Of a DNA stretch of 64,000 bases, positions 1 through 11,882 are shown one piece after another. A program made the position numbers and the translations under genes. Position 1 is the stretch's first letter. Every line of letters begins with the position of its first letter. Under the pieces are notes generated by a model that worked only from the letters and a program-made list of their open reading frames with translations, was not told the DNA's origin and did not search any database. Origin of the DNA: Perkinsus olseni (taxonomy: Eukaryota; Perkinsozoa; Perkinsida; Perkinsidae). Where the stretch lies: contig JABANP010000137.1 in NCBI GenBank assembly GCA_013115135.1, positions 1 to 64,000 of the forward strand. Direction: 5' to 3'.

Positions 1-53
1 AAGCATAATAGGATGCTTGATCCTCCCACTTCACGACGGGCTTCTCTGAAGGC
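1..53 (-). CDS. Edge exon of a small unknown family (family D), partial
   Basis: Read on the minus strand, an AG acceptor at 55-54 is followed by an open frame with KWEDQASYYA that runs off the window. The same peptide, as TWEEQASYYA, opens the ORF at 507-800, and the nucleotide match extends upstream of it, so the two are probably tandem paralogues. No function is recognised. The piece is short and the frame choice rests on the match to its neighbour. Confidence 0.3.
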
Positions 54-102
54 CTGAGCTACGGCGTAGAGGACCTCTGGTAGCTTCAAGTCACATACTG
101 AG

Positions 103-157
103 TTGTTGTTGTGGTAGTGGTCGTGGTAGTAGTAGTAGTAGTTGTTGTTGTTGTCTC
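103..157. repeat. Trinucleotide-like microsatellite
   Basis: An impure run of GTT, GGT and GTA triplets on the plus strand. On the minus strand it lies just upstream of the edge exon, so it probably sits in an intron or leader there. Confidence 0.6.
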
Positions 158-506
158 CGCACTTCGCATTTCGTTGTTATTCGGGAGAAGCTCATTCTCT
201 ATGCCTCCCCGTGCCCCGCTGTTATTGCTGTCACTCGGTCCTTGAGTCGGTCTCTTTTTGTGGTTCGGGCTCGGACCTGTCGGAAAAAGTCGGCGTCGTA
301 CGAAGAGGGGAAAAATCTGCTGAGAATCTCACCTTTTGAGGACTCAGAGCCCCCATTGGCGACAGTCTTACGGGTTTGTTCCTCGTCTTGTTGTTTCCAT
401 TTCCCAGAGCGGACTGCCACAAAAGGACAGGGACCCAGTTACTGCGTCCTTAAGCTCAAATAGTGTGCCCACTATGAACTGTTTGAAGAGCGAGGAGAAG
501 GGACTC

Positions 507-800
507 TCACGACTTACAATAGTTGGCATCACACATCGTCTTCCGGGCCCAGTCAAGTGACTTTCCTGGAAGGAATCCGACGGCGCGGAAGTATCGAATG
601 CACCACTCCTTGTTGTGAGGGCCGGGGATGTTCAGATCCTTGGGAACGTAGCTGATGGTCCGGAAGGAGTTGAAGCCCTTGTGGTGGCAATTGGTGATGA
701 CATAGCTCCTCGGTCTTATCATTATCTTCACAGAAGCAGTGGTTCCAAGATCGCAGCGGTCATGGTAGGCGTAGTAGGATGCTTGTTCTTCCCAAGTCAT
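507..800 (-). CDS. Small unknown protein, family D
   Basis: A 97-residue frame from ATG at 800 to a stop at 507. It holds QASYYAYHDRC near the start, several Cys and aromatic residues (NCHHKGF, NKEWCIRYF) and ends with two Cys near DANYCKS. The edge exon of the window carries the same N-terminal peptide, which supports coding. Homology appears to extend upstream of this ATG, so the true gene may have an earlier exon or this copy may be 5' truncated. No signal peptide or membrane segment is evident and no known family is recognised. Confidence 0.42.
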   Translation of the reverse strand: MTWEEQASYYAYHDRCDLGTTASVKIMIRPRSYVITNCHHKGFNSFRTISYVPKDLNIPGPHNKEWCIRYFRAVGFLPGKSLDWARKTMCDANYCKS

Positions 801-987
801 ACCCGGCCTTACCGGTATTTCGGATGTCCTAAAAGAGGACGTGAAAAACCTTTAGTGAGCATTGAGTGGCGTACCAAGCCCAAGTCCGAACGGAGAGGAG
901 CGCGGTGACGATGAAGAGGCCTGATGTTACCATCAAAAAATGGATTTTAAAAATTTGCCTGTCCAAAGATGAAGTACTGTTCTTAGA

Positions 988-3900
988 TTACGGGAGCTCG
1001 TGTTTGCGCCAGCCAAAGCGAACCCCGACTGAGTCGCTGATCCGTTCTTCCACCAGCGAATGAGTGGAGCTCCCGTCAAGCTCAGCTGCTTGTGAACCAT
1101 CAGCAGTAACCCCATGAGAGTCAACGCGAATGCTCTCCGGTGGCTTTGACGACAGCGGCCGGATATGCGAATCGCCGGAAGCGACGGTTGTGCTGCAGGA
1201 GATCTCACCGCCGGTGGCGCCAGTGATTGACGAACGCAAAAAATCCACGAAGGACTTGCGAAGAACGCCAAGCTATCCAGTGGTGGTTCTGAGGTCGGTT
1301 AGCAATGGAACTCCCTCTTGCTGCCGAGTTTCCGATGATTCGATCGGCATCCTCTTCCAACGACTTCATTCAGCGCGCAATCCCTGCGACCGCTCGTGGA
1401 TCACGGATTCGCCCATCAGAGAGCGCTATCCCGGCGCTCGAAATACACACAACTTTCCATCTCGTGCGCTCCCGAACGGCGCATCGCCTCGATGGAGTTT
1501 CTTCCTTTCCCTTCGATTTCCACTCCATCCTGCATCATCTGTGCTTTCGGAGTCACATCCCGAACTATCACAACTCAACATCGAGGAATCTGCTTGAACA
1601 TCGATCGCCAATGCTACATGTAGGAACACATCAGAACAGGGATCGCTACGACCGTCTTCGACGCCTCGTCGGAAAGATAACGGCCTTAGCTTCAGGGCTC
1701 TCACCAATGCTACACTCGTAAGGCTGACCGGGCGGGTGCTCACGGGAGTTCCTCGATTTCCCTTTGGTAGACCCTCGACTTCGCATTTTGTGCAGCGCAT
1801 CTCTTCGTCGCTCAAGCATGCTGATCTCGTAACGAAGCTCGTCGAGGATGCCATTGGCTCGGTCGAAGTCTTTAGCAAAGACGTCACACTTCACCTCGAG
1901 CTTGTCTCGGAAATGGTGCAACTGTTGGATCTCCTCCAGTATGTCCGTCCGTTCCTTCTCACACTGTGTGAGTCTATTCTCCATCGAGCAGAGCTTCTCA
2001 CTCAAGCCATCACGTTGCGCTTCTTTATCGGCCAACTGAAGGCCTACATGCTCCAGCAACGAATATGCGTCTCGTATCTGGGCATCAGTCTTGTCCCTCC
2101 TAGTGGTCAGCGTGCAGATGTCCTTCATCAGCGACTTTATCTTTCCCTGGAGCCGACGAGCTTCCGACTCGGTGTCTTTCTCGACTTCCACTATCTTAGA
2201 CAAAACAGCATCCTCGCTCTGTCGCCGTTGAACCAGGCTCGCTACCTGACACAGCAGCACGGAACCGTGCAGAACGGCTGAACAACAGCAACGTCGCTCT
2301 TCATTAGAGTACTCACACTCTTTCGCAAACGATCATGCTCGGACTCGAGGCCCTTCACGACCTCACGAAGATCCGCCTCTTGCCGCTTGAAATGGTCAAG
2401 TTCGCTCTTCATCTCAACTAATAAGAACTGCGTATTCACACCTTTCGACCCATCACGGAGAGGTACCTGTTATTCTCTCTCGTTCATCCACCAGGGAATC
2501 CCGCAGCCTCTGTGCCTCCATCAACTCCTGCTTGGTGTCCGAGGATCTCTTCAACTCCTCTTGAACGACTTGCAACTTCTCAATTGCCTGAGCACTGGTC
2601 TAACGGCTGCAACCCTTTCGTATCTCTAACCTCGCTTCGCCGCCTGTCTGCGTCTCTATACTCAACACGCGCGGCTTCTTCCTCTTGGCAGAGACTTTCC
2701 TGATGATTGAGGTGATTGAGCGAAAAAAACACAGCCTGTAACGACAATAGTGCAACATTTGAAAATTGGGGCACCAAACCACGTGGCAGCAGCACCATGG
2801 AATGGCGGCCTCATTGTTTCATGCGGCATAGCGGCCTCATTTTTGTATGTCGCATTCCTCCGTTACAGGCCGTTTGCAAATGGTTACGTCCCCAATCGGG
2901 ACCCCTACAACAATACAGCCCTACCTTGCTCTTCTGCAAGTCGTGCACAATCTTCTCGACCTGTCGTTTCTCGTGATGCATGTTCTCGAGTTCCTAACAT
3001 GGAATCAATCTTAGCATCGCGAGGAGCTGTGAGGCGTATATATTCCGATGAGTGTGAGCGGGAGACGAACAGTGGAGGCGAGGTACCTGGAGAAGCTGTT
3101 CCTTCTCCGCCTTGGCTGTGGCCAGGGCCTGCCCCTTGGCCTTCGTCGCATCATCGAGTTGCCGTTTCATAATGGCCAGAGTATCCACCGCGTCTTGCTT
3201 CTTGCTCTCCAACACTACGAGAGAGTCGTTCCCTCCAATCCTGACACTCATCTCTCACCTTTCAGTTCTTGTTCCACTCCTGCAAGTCTACTAGCCTTGT
3301 TGCTGAACTCTATCGCCTTAGTCTTCAATTCGGCGACTTCTCGTGCTAGCCTGTCTCGCTCCGCCCAGGTCAGGCCGCTGTCATCATCACAAATATCATT
3401 CCGGTCAGTATTAACCACGGCCTCTACAAATTTGCACTCTGTCCGTTCCCGCATACGCATCGATGCCCAGCTTCATCGGAGTATTCATCCCAACGCTACG
3501 AGACGACTCCGATGACCTCCTCGACACCACTAGGGATGCCCTGCCGCCGTCACCGGCGCTAGCGGCACGAACGTCTTCAACACCTTCTGCGTGGAGTTCT
3601 CGACCCGTCTGAGATCCAAGGCCACCCTCCCCCTGATCGTTCTTTCGCAACTGCTCCTTGAGCGCTGTGATCTCTTTCTGTAGTATTTCCTTCGAGCTCA
3701 CCAATTGACGATCCAGGTCTGCTCGGGCGGACTCGCTTTCCCGCAGCATTTCCGCCATCTCGTCGAGCCGCTTCTGTAAGGTAACTGACTGCTCCGTTTC
3801 GCCCTGTCCCGAGTCTTCCCCATTTTCAACTGACTCCTGCACCTTTTCTCTATCACCTTTCATGGAAGCTAGCTCATTCGTCTGTGCTTGAACTTTACGT

Positions 3901-4625
3901 TGCTCTTCAGCAAGCTCCGCTTCCTTCCTGGTTAGCTCAATCCTAGCTCGTTCCAACTCATCACTAGAAACTAGTTTTTCTCGCAGGGCGACATTTTCCT
4001 CCTTCAAGTCATTCACCACATCCACAGCAGCTGCTTCCTTCTGCGCGGCTCTAATCCGGTCCAGCTCCCCTTGCCAGCGGTCGAGCTGCTTCTTCAACTC
4101 CGCCAAGTTCAGTTGAGCCACCTTCACCTCACACTCCGTCCTCTCCCGCTCCGCTTCGAGCGCATCCCCTTCCTCTCTCAACGCTACAGTCCTAGCCTCC
4201 GCTGAGGCCAGAGCCTCCACCACGTCATTGCCTCCTGAAGATGCTATTTCCCTGCGAGTCTCTGCCAATTGCGCATTGATTGACCTTCGCTTCGCTGTTA
4301 GCAGCTCATTCTCGCGCAACATTGCGTCCCTCGATGCCTCCAGTTTAGCTAACTCGCTACGCGCTGCTTCCAACTTCGACTCCACCGCCACTCGTGCTCG
4401 CTGGGATGACTCTATTGCCGCTAGGGTTTCCAGCAACGCAGTCTTTCTAGAGGCTATTGAGCTAGCTATCCCACAGCCCGCCGAAGCGCCGGATGAGTCG
4501 TCGCTGTCTTCATCGCTATCGCTGTCGCTACGACCAGAAGGAGAGGGCTCCCCTTCACGCAAGGTTTCAGATGAGTTCTCTAGGGGTGATGAAACTTTTA
4601 TGGCTGGTGCGGTGACAGAAGACAT
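988..4625 (-). CDS. Long coiled-coil protein, about ten exons
   Basis: The first exon (3457-4625) starts at ATG 4625 with an acidic Ser/Asp-rich head (about residues 25-50), then hundreds of residues rich in Glu, Lys, Arg, Leu and Ala in heptad pattern: a parallel coiled coil is inferred. Further exons that join in phase are 3259-3377, about 3087-3240, 2925-2993, 2631-2699, 2492-2587, 2317-2427, 1705-2245 and 1613 down to about 1449. Donors are GTATGC, GTGAGA or GTGAGT; introns are mostly about 40-80 nt. The junction near 3240-3258 would need an intron of only about 26 nt, or an indel. The tail after the coiled coil is Ser-rich; its stop may be at 988 or at 1205. It could be a cytoskeletal or centrosomal scaffold, but no family-specific motif was found. 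Confidence 0.72.
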
Positions 4626-4739
4626 TGCGATTCGGAAGAGCTAACATCTACCTACCGAAGAGAATGTGGTCAGGGAACCGGACGGGGAATGGAAGCAACC
4701 CAAAGTGCATGCAGGCTCAGTACAACGTCGTGCTGATAA

Positions 4740-6363
4740 TTAGTCAGGCTGTAGTGCCACTGTCCCCTCAGCGACACTGGTAGACATCGCATGAGACACG
4801 CCCTGCTGAATTGAGCAACTTTCACCGAAAAGTTCCGCAGCGACGGCCTCCTCGTCATCATCCTCTCCATTGTGAGCCTTGGTGAACTCACGCCACCATG
4901 CGAGTAACAAGGGATTAGTAACTGCGAGGCATCAGCATCAGTTTCTGGGCTCGGTTCTCCTCACATGGTTTCTTGGGGCTCTCACAAAAAAAGACCCAAA
5001 TGAAGTGGCTATTGATGCAGAAGACCGCTGTAACTTACGAAGGTCCAGAACAGCCTTCTTGAAGTTCATCGGGGTCTGCGCCTCGCCGTCGCCCTTATCT
5101 TGCTCAGATTCCTAATCATGTGAGCGCTCAGCATTTTCCTCATCGAAGCCATCAGCGTACTCTCTGAGCATGCTTCTTGAGAGCAGCTTCCCGTTTGCCT
5201 TCCTTGTCTTTAGCTTCACGCTCACGAAGGTTACTCAATAACCGTCGGACATGAACCTGACAGACGTCATCCGGGGATTAGCGAGGCATCGCCTTACCAT
5301 GCCGAGGACGCACGGGACGACCACTAGCAAAGCCATCAGCGTCTGAGAAGGTAACAAGACCAAAATAGTCGTTCGGGGCGTATGTATGGCCGGCTTACGA
5401 AGCTAATTGCCGTGAATACCAAATTTCGGCCGCCTCGTCGTAGCCTAACGGAAGTAGAAGGGCCGGCCTCATTCCCTGTCTGTTGGAGGTAGCGGACGAG
5501 GAAGTCCATCCATCGCCTAGACGAACTGTCAACCAGCTGCTGATACCCGTTTCAACCCGAGGCTCAGGGAATGACAAGGACTTGGTAAATACGGACATGC
5601 TCAGCATAAGAATCGCCTTTGGAGCCTCTACTTTTCTATGACCGCTTCAAAGGCACCACTGGTACTGTAGAAGTCATCGATGCACTTGCGGGTGATGCCA
5701 TAATACTGAGAGGAGTAACGTAGCTAGATCTTCTGACCAAAGACAACTGATTATTTACCTCCGTGTTCCGTAACGCTTTGGGTGGTAGGGGGTAACGTTG
5801 CTCGCTGTTCGTGCCGTAGACGGTGTTGTTAGCGGGACGGGGGTCGAACTGGAAACGAAACGAAAAACTTTCTCTGGCCATGTGTCGACCGGAGTCAATG
5901 ACACGCTTACTTGACGTTTTTGCTCCTCTTGAGGGGCAAAGACGAAGCCAAAGCTGAAAATAGCTTTGCGGAAGTTCTCTCGTGTTGGGACGGGCTTCAC
6001 CGACTGAATGGCAAACCGTTGGCCAATCTAATAGGACAACTCGAGAACGTCACCTTGCCAACGGAGTCCTCTAAGTTACCACCAGTGGCGGTGGCGACGG
6101 CTGCGGGGGAGGGAATCTTAGCTATCGAGCTCGACTTGTACCTAGCAGGTTAATTGTCAGGAAGGGTGAGTAGTGCGCCCTTCTGACGTTTCTGATGTCG
6201 GCATCGGCTTGGCGTCGGAGAGGTCCATGTCCTTCAACCATTTTGTTTGAACGCCTATCTCTTTAGCGATGACCTCGGCAAACTGCAGGGCTGCTTGATT
6301 GTCCATGATGAGCAAGGTGGGGCTGTTCTCTTCCACGAACTTATCGAGGGCGCACAAATTTTC
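4740..6363 (-). CDS. Unrecognised protein with one membrane segment, ten exons, 5' end unresolved
   Basis: Ten exons join with matching phase: 6188-6363, 6054-6141, 5911-6003, 5759-5848, 5632-5705, 5399-5525, 5298-5342, 5161-5256, 5039-5111 and 4740-4921, coding for 347 residues. The N-terminal part includes LLIMDNQAAL and a Ser/Ala-rich stretch; the middle has FSFGFVFAPQEEQ and YYGITRKCIDDFY. A hydrophobic segment built across the 5399/5342 junction (FTAISFTLMALLVVVPCVLG) is the only clear transmembrane helix; a basic helix rich in Arg/Lys/Glu follows, then an acidic tail with NGEDDDEEA. A candidate first exon starts at ATG 6459 with a hydrophobic, signal-like start, but its donor would be weak (GTCTTC). 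An ER or other endomembrane single-pass protein is inferred. The splice pattern is strong; the function is unknown. Confidence 0.68.
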
Positions 6364-6610
6364 CTATTCGAATCTTGCGCCGATTTGTGCGCGCGCCCAG
6401 CATCCGATGAAGACGCCTTGACGGAGTGGAGTAATTCCCAAAATCCAAGGGAAAGGCATGAATTTCAAGGAGGCACTTTCGGAGATCTTGTTGCCCACGG
6501 TAATACTTCGGGTTTCTGGTTGCCCTGGATTACAGTTCCGGAATCGGGTTGGCCTGTCGGGTTTCGGGAGGGGGTTTCGGTACACAGTTCCTTCATTCAC
6601 CCCGGGTGAG

Positions 6611-6655
6611 AAAAGCCCTGAACTGCGGGTGAATCACCCGCATTTCAGGGCTTTT
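6611..6655. repeat. 21-bp inverted repeat, 3-nt loop
   Basis: Arms 6611-6631 and 6635-6655 pair at 20 of 21 positions; the single mismatch is 6623 against 6643. The right arm runs into a T tract. It lies between two minus-strand genes. It may be a mobile palindrome or an RNA hairpin; bacterial-type termination is not expected in this genome. Confidence 0.9.
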
Positions 6656-6790
6656 TTCTGTTGCTTTTGCCTCCCTGTCGCTCGCGCTTCTTCGGATTTT
6701 GTACTTCACCCAGTGAGTTGGCGGTTAGTTATCACCATAATGCCATTTCACAGGAAGGTAGCCACTCGTAAGTATCTATGCGCGTGTGCC

Positions 6791-7164
6791 TTATCGCTTG
6801 GCAATCTTCATTGGAACTATTTCCTCCGGAGTGTGTCTAGCGCTCTTGTCGTGAACTCTACTAATCGCTTCCAAGGGGGCTTGATACTCATCCACCTCCC
6901 CTTTGACGGCAGCTCTTTCAAAGAGACTAAGCTGTGCACAGCAACGATTCAGCGACCACAAGGGTGGCTTACGGAGCTATATACTCGGCCACTACCATCG
7001 GAAATAGCCTCCTGCATTTCTTCGCTGACGGCCGACTTGAAACGGTAGGTGTCTGGGCCTTTTGCTAGTAACCCGTGGGGCTTGCTCGGGGGCGGATCGA
7101 TATGAGAGATATGATGCTTCGAAAGGAATGCTCTTTCTACGTAATTTGATCGGTCTTTCTTCAG
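6791..7164 (-). CDS. Last two exons of an unrecognised gene
   Basis: Exon 6973-7164 (64 codons) and exon 6791-6931 (47 codons including the stop) join in phase 0 through a GTAAGC...ACAG intron. The protein end is charged and largely helical, with SEEMQEAISDGSGRVYSS before the junction and FERAAVKGEVDEYQAPLEAI after it. No earlier exon could be assigned; a family A relic on the other strand begins about 130 bp upstream, so the 5' part may have been lost when the array grew into it. No function is recognised. Confidence 0.5.
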
Positions 7165-7289
7165 CTAGGTGTGGTCGGACTCTTGAACTCCTGGGCAAGA
7201 ACTGCCACTCGATCGTCTAGGCGCGGCTTTCACTGAATTCCTGGACCGTTTCTCACGGAGTCTATCCTATCGAGGGCGTGCACTGTACA

Positions 7290-7440
7290 GCGTGATCGTG
7301 ATATGTGCGGACCACACGCATAGAGACAAAGCTTCGTCCGACTGCTCAATGCTGAGTCAAACGATGAGAAGAGCAGACTTCGTATTATGAATAATGACGA
7401 CATGTGGGTGGTCGTTGATGAGTTTGAAGGAGTTGGTAGG
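7290..7440 (+). pseudogene. Family A relic at the left edge of the array
   Basis: Nucleotides around 7290-7320 match the family A stretch coding LYTVxREGYI, and 7380-7430 match the stretch coding MNNSDMRVVVDEFE. There is no continuous frame. It marks the left limit of family A sequence. Confidence 0.65.
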
Positions 7441-7609
7441 AGCCGTATGAGTTGGCAGGTTGTTGACAGAGTTGGCAGACTGCCCTGTGGGACAAAACTC
7501 GGTGTTAATCCGCATACCGTCGCTCAAATTGTCTCATAGATTGCCCATGCTGTTGGTGTTGATTAGTGGAGAGTCAAGGGAATGGGCCATTATCAGGAAG
7601 GGCGTGGTT

Positions 7610-8688
7610 ATGGCCGTCTTCGGATGGGAAGAATTGGCAACAGAATCATCTCCGTGTTCCGCGATGTGTCTCCGGCTGAGAGCTCTCAACGAGGCGTCGG
7701 ACTCATCGGAGAGCGGCCTCTTGTGGAGCATGTGGTTGTACCTAGCCACCCCGAGGCCTACTGTGTCACCCATGTACACTGTGCAGCGTGAGGGCTACGT
7801 ATCCGGGGTCGCCGGTCTTGGTCGAAGCTCAATTCTGCTGAGTTCCGAGCCTGGCGGGGAGGGTGTGCGTACGATCAGCGGCCATGACATGACTGATGCG
7901 AACATGAGGGTGGTGGTTGATGAGTTTGAACTCAAGATTGACTATGGATACATTGCTACTGATGGCGAGAATCTATATCATGCTGGTGACGATGTAGGGC
8001 GGTGTTGTGTGCTCTGCGCGTCCCTTTCTCATGGTCAGCGTCTGGGTGTACTTCCCCAGGTGCGAAGCCCTACTACAATCTGTCCGAAACTTTCTGTGTG
8101 TCGAATGGACAACTTTTCATGGTGGGATACGGGGATGGCAAAGTGTTCAAAGTGGTGTTGCCTCCACCCGGCGACTATCTCACACAGGCAGCTGAAGTCC
8201 TTGACAGGAATGCTCCCAAAGGGAGTGTTGAGTGGGTCGCTGTTGCTGATCTCCCCTCCCGAGTAACCGATATCGACGTACTAGCTAGTGATGCTGATAG
8301 CTTCCAATTGGTCTGTGCGGGCCATGATGGCCATAGCGGAGAGTGTTACATCTACTTAGTCGATTATGAAGGGAAGGCCCGAGTGAAGCCTCATGTCGAC
8401 GCTCGGATGTGCAAGTTCGTTCCTTCTTCTGACGAGCTTGTGTGTGTTGCTGCCTGTCGAAATTCTGATGATTTCGCCTGGAGCATCAGCTTGGTGGACA
8501 TCTGGTGCATGTCGGTAGTCTTCTCGCTGGACGCTCTTCGTCACTATAAGGGTTGCCCTCATGACGTCCTCTGCAACTACATGACTATCACTGAGGACGG
8601 TCTTGTGGTTATCGCTCAGCAGAAAAACCGCGGTGTTGATGCAATATTCGAGTTGATGGTTTATCGACTACAGCTCTCGATCGGGTAA
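7610..8688 (+). pseudogene. Family A copy A1, one frameshift
   Basis: The copy starts at ATG 7610 and follows the family through CLRLRAL, the WSFLATP-like block (here WLYLATP), SGHDM and MRVVVDEFE. The frame is lost near 8050, where CTTCCCCAGGTGCG replaces the longer family sequence coding PAPPG; it resumes as PYYNLSETFCVSNGQLF and stays open to the stop at 8688. The downstream half holds ARMCKFVPSSDELVCVAA, ISLVDIWCMSVVF and TITEDGLVVIAQQK. The rest is well kept, so the break is young or an assembly error. Confidence 0.8.
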
Positions 8689-9266
8689 CGTCATCTAGTT
8701 TCTCTCATCCTCGTGTGGTTCGTGTTAACTCACCTTATGGCTCATCACTCACGTCACTTGCCCGTCTGAGGTTAGGGACCTCTGCCATGCTGACTCTGTT
8801 CTTGGATGGAGATGCTCATTCAGTACCAACACTATCGACGAAAAACACACTTGCAAACTTTTGCCTCGTTCTTTCTCCCTGGCTCGAAGCGTCGGTTCTA
8901 ATTCACTCATCGTTGCAAGCTTCGTCTGCTGTTGGACTTACGGCCGGAGCGTATGAGATTGCTGTTGTTTCCGCCTGTGTCGTACCTGCTGTCGCACTCG
9001 CAGCTGGCATGAAGTAGCACAAGCGGCTCGGATGAGGTGATTGCCGTTCTCTTCGTGAGTATCGCCGTCGCTGGCAAACACCTGACATATCGAGATGTGC
9101 GCATGCTCATTTCGTCCGGTACGATTTTCTTTTGTTATCCGCGTTGCGTTAGATTCCCGCACTCCAGGCTCGGGCTCGATACCGGCGTATATTTTGTTGT
9201 CGCCTGTTGACGGTTGTGACTGAGCTACTCGCTCGTTTTGGCAAGATTTTGTTTCCGTCGCTGAAA

Positions 9267-10325
9267 ATGGCAAAGAAGTTGTCTCGGCGTTCGGCGACGT
9301 GTTTGCACCTGAAAGCTCTCGACAAGGCGTGTGGTTCATCGGAGAGCGGCCTTCTGTGGACCTCATGGTCATTTCTAGGGGCGCCAATCCCTACCGTAGT
9401 GCCTCTGTACACCGTCCATCGCGAAGGCTTCATATGCGGCATGGACTCGTTGGGGCGGAGCTCCGTCCTGCTCAGTACTCAGCCACAAGATGGTGAGGAT
9501 ATACGCATCATTAGCGGGCATAATATCGATACTGAAGAGATGAGGGTGGTGGTTGATAAGTTCGAGGTCGATAGGATATTTTGGAGTATATCTACCGACG
9601 GCGAGATTTTATATTACCCTGAGATTGATGCACGGAGGAATTGCATGGTGCGCTTGTCCCTGTCTAGTGGCGATTGTGTGGGTGTTATTCCCGCACCACC
9701 AAACGAGGGCCGATACGGCAATCTGACGGATGCACACTGCGTTTCGAACGGACTCCTCTTCATGGAGGGCTTCGGAGACCACAAGCTGTTCCGAACTAGA
9801 CTACTTCCGCTCAGTGAGTATGCCGCACAGTCAGCCGAAGCCAGACTCCGTCCCATAGAGGGTGTCGAGTGGGAGGCTGTTGCTGATCTCCCGTCCGACG
9901 TTACTGATATGGATGTGATCGCTAGAGATGATGGCAAGTTCAAGCTGGTCTGCGTGGGCTACGATGTCGACACCGAAAAGCATTACATCCACTACGTTGA
10001 TTATGTGGGGAATGAGAGCGTCATACCTCACGACGAGGTGTCGATGTGCAAGTTCGTTCCTTCCTATGATGATCTCATTTGTGTTGCTGCGCGGCCGCTC
10101 TCCGATGAACCCTCATGGAACATCAGCTTGATTGATGTAGTGGACATGTCTGTGGTATTTTTGGTGGACTCTCTCTGTGACATCGGCTGCGACCCTTACG
10201 TCGGCTCCAACTGCTACTTGACCATCACAGAGGACGATCTTGTAGTTGTCGCTCAGCAGATCTCCAGTGACGAGGATGCGTTTTACGAGTTTGTAGCGTC
10301 GAGACTTCAGTGCTCGACTGCTTAA
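9267..10325 (+). CDS. Family A protein, copy A2, intact
   Basis: A 352-residue open frame from ATG 9267; an in-frame extension to 9207 is possible, but the alignment of starts in sister copies favours 9267. In order: an N-terminal helix with LSRRSATCLHLKAL, a hydrophobic block ending LLWTSWSFLGAP, then repeated short beta-rich modules: GMDSLGRSSVLLS, ISGHN, STDGEILYYPE, CVSNGLLFMEG, DVTDMDVIARDD, MCKFVPSYDDLICVAA, ISLIDVVDMSVVF and YLTITEDDLVVVAQQ. There is no signal peptide or membrane segment, so it is probably cytosolic or nuclear. A propeller-like fold is an inference from the regular strand-turn pattern; no known family was recognised. Confidence 0.85.
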   Translation: MAKKLSRRSATCLHLKALDKACGSSESGLLWTSWSFLGAPIPTVVPLYTVHREGFICGMDSLGRSSVLLSTQPQDGEDIRIISGHNIDTEEMRVVVDKFEVDRIFWSISTDGEILYYPEIDARRNCMVRLSLSSGDCVGVIPAPPNEGRYGNLTDAHCVSNGLLFMEGFGDHKLFRTRLLPLSEYAAQSAEARLRPIEGVEWEAVADLPSDVTDMDVIARDDGKFKLVCVGYDVDTEKHYIHYVDYVGNESVIPHDEVSMCKFVPSYDDLICVAARPLSDEPSWNISLIDVVDMSVVFLVDSLCDIGCDPYVGSNCYLTITEDDLVVVAQQISSDEDAFYEFVASRLQCSTA

Positions 10326-11882
10326 TGTTTATGTCGAACCGAAAAAGAAATTACTACTGGTTGTTTCCTCTAATCGTTCTTGTCGTGCTTTCAATGGTAC
10401 ATTCACCGCACATTACGCGGTCATCCTTCTGAGTGTTGCCTTTGGAATGTTCTGTTCAGTCTCGTAGGCTGCTTCGGTTACTATATATGTAGGTTGAGCT
10501 CGAACTATTCGCTAGAGCAGCTCTAGACAAGAGTGTCCCGTACTCCCTGACTACCGATTCGGGAGTTTCCTTTCAAAAACTGATATAATAGATATCCCTC
10601 CTGGCTGGTCCGGTAAGACGGTGATCGTACTTGAAGCAACATCCCTAGAGGCTTCCCTTATCCGCCGAATAGACTTCTGGATCGTATGATCCGCTGCGGA
10701 TCATCCGCATGCCTTCGTCGTCCCACCCTGTTATCAGTTGCGATAAGCTTCATAGCGTGGCACTCGTTCTGGTTCAACCCAGCAACTTTCTTGGCAGTGA
10801 TCGACTACGGCTGATCGACGAGAGTGAAATTCGGGGAGTAGAGGAACTTTTCACCCCCGCACAACGAAGACGACGATCGGTTGTGCAATGAGCCGTTGGA
10901 GCATCTTCCGCACTTATGAAGCTAGTGCAGATATTCAAGCGCTACTAGTTATCAGTGTATGATGTTGGTGTCTGGTGCTCACCAGACTTTGGCTGATTTT
11001 CGCGCCCTTCCCAACCCAATCCCTCGATGTGGAGGTAGGACTAAAGTTTGTCTTCAACGACAGTATTCCGAGGTAAGTCTGCGGAGAGACTGGGGGTTTT
11101 ATTCGTTGATAGACATTCTCAGTCCTAATAGATGACCGCTGACTGGAGTGTGGCGAGTCACAGTTTGTGGGTCTTTCCACAGCAACCACCGCCTTGTGGT
11201 TCGATCTGCCTGGCAGCTCATCGTTAGTTGCTCTCGTGTTATAGGCTACATATGGACCACGCCAGTTCCGCTGTGCCACAGCAGAACACCCAGGGTGGCC
11301 CAGCAGCTGTAGGCAACGCAATCCGCATTGCCGTAGCTACCTTGGCCAGTCAGCTACATCTATCCATTCCATCCTATACGTCATTGGGAATTTCAGTTCG
11401 AGGCAACACGTCGCGCGTTGTGTAAAATAGCGGTGCGCCCGGGAGTTGATCCTTGTGCGTGCGTTGCTGTACACAACCGTTTCGACGACCGATTCAGGTG
11501 CCGCATTCATGTGGCCAACGAACTCGGTGTATTTGAGTTCCGCTTAATGTTGTGCCTAACTGGCACGTCCTTTTTTCGAATCCACTCTTGACCCCCCTGG
11601 AAGAGACTGGATACCGGGACTTCCGGCAGGCGTGATATAGCTTACTTGTCGATTACTATCGTGAACGACTCGATAGAAGTGCTCTACGCGTCGGTTCCCT
11701 CTGCTCTAGGATGAGTGCACCGTCCCCGGGCTCAGGCCACGCAGTTATGACGGCTCAGACTTTTCCACCGTCACTCCTGCGTACTACCACTCACAAACTC
11801 TCGGGAAGTAAAGTGGCTTGTACTCATCGTGTACCTTAGAGATCAGTGAGCTCGTGGCAGATTCTCGAGTTTCTTCATAGAA
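10326..11882. other. Spacer between A2 and A3, no gene recognised
   Basis: About 1.55 kb with only short frames of random character on both strands. No A-, B- or C-family similarity and no convincing exon-intron pattern was seen. Confidence 0.5.

Noticed and set aside
6157..6357. A possible retroelement RNase H (DNQAAL word)
   Set aside because: The exon joins in phase to nine others of a cellular-type gene, and no integrase, reverse transcriptase or long terminal repeat is nearby.
6364..6600. A 78-codon minus-strand ORF as a separate gene
   Set aside because: Only its last part could be a first exon of the gene at 4740-6363; the rest reads through simple GGGTTTCGG-type DNA near the hairpin.
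9614..9943. Long minus-strand frames opposite family A genes (also near 14857, 23352, 25235, 34511)
   Set aside because: They are shadows of the conserved plus-strand frames; they differ in position between copies and carry no motif of their own.
11228..11425. Possible small gene in the A2-A3 spacer
   Set aside because: There are no splice partners, paralogue or domain, and a frame of this length is expected by chance.
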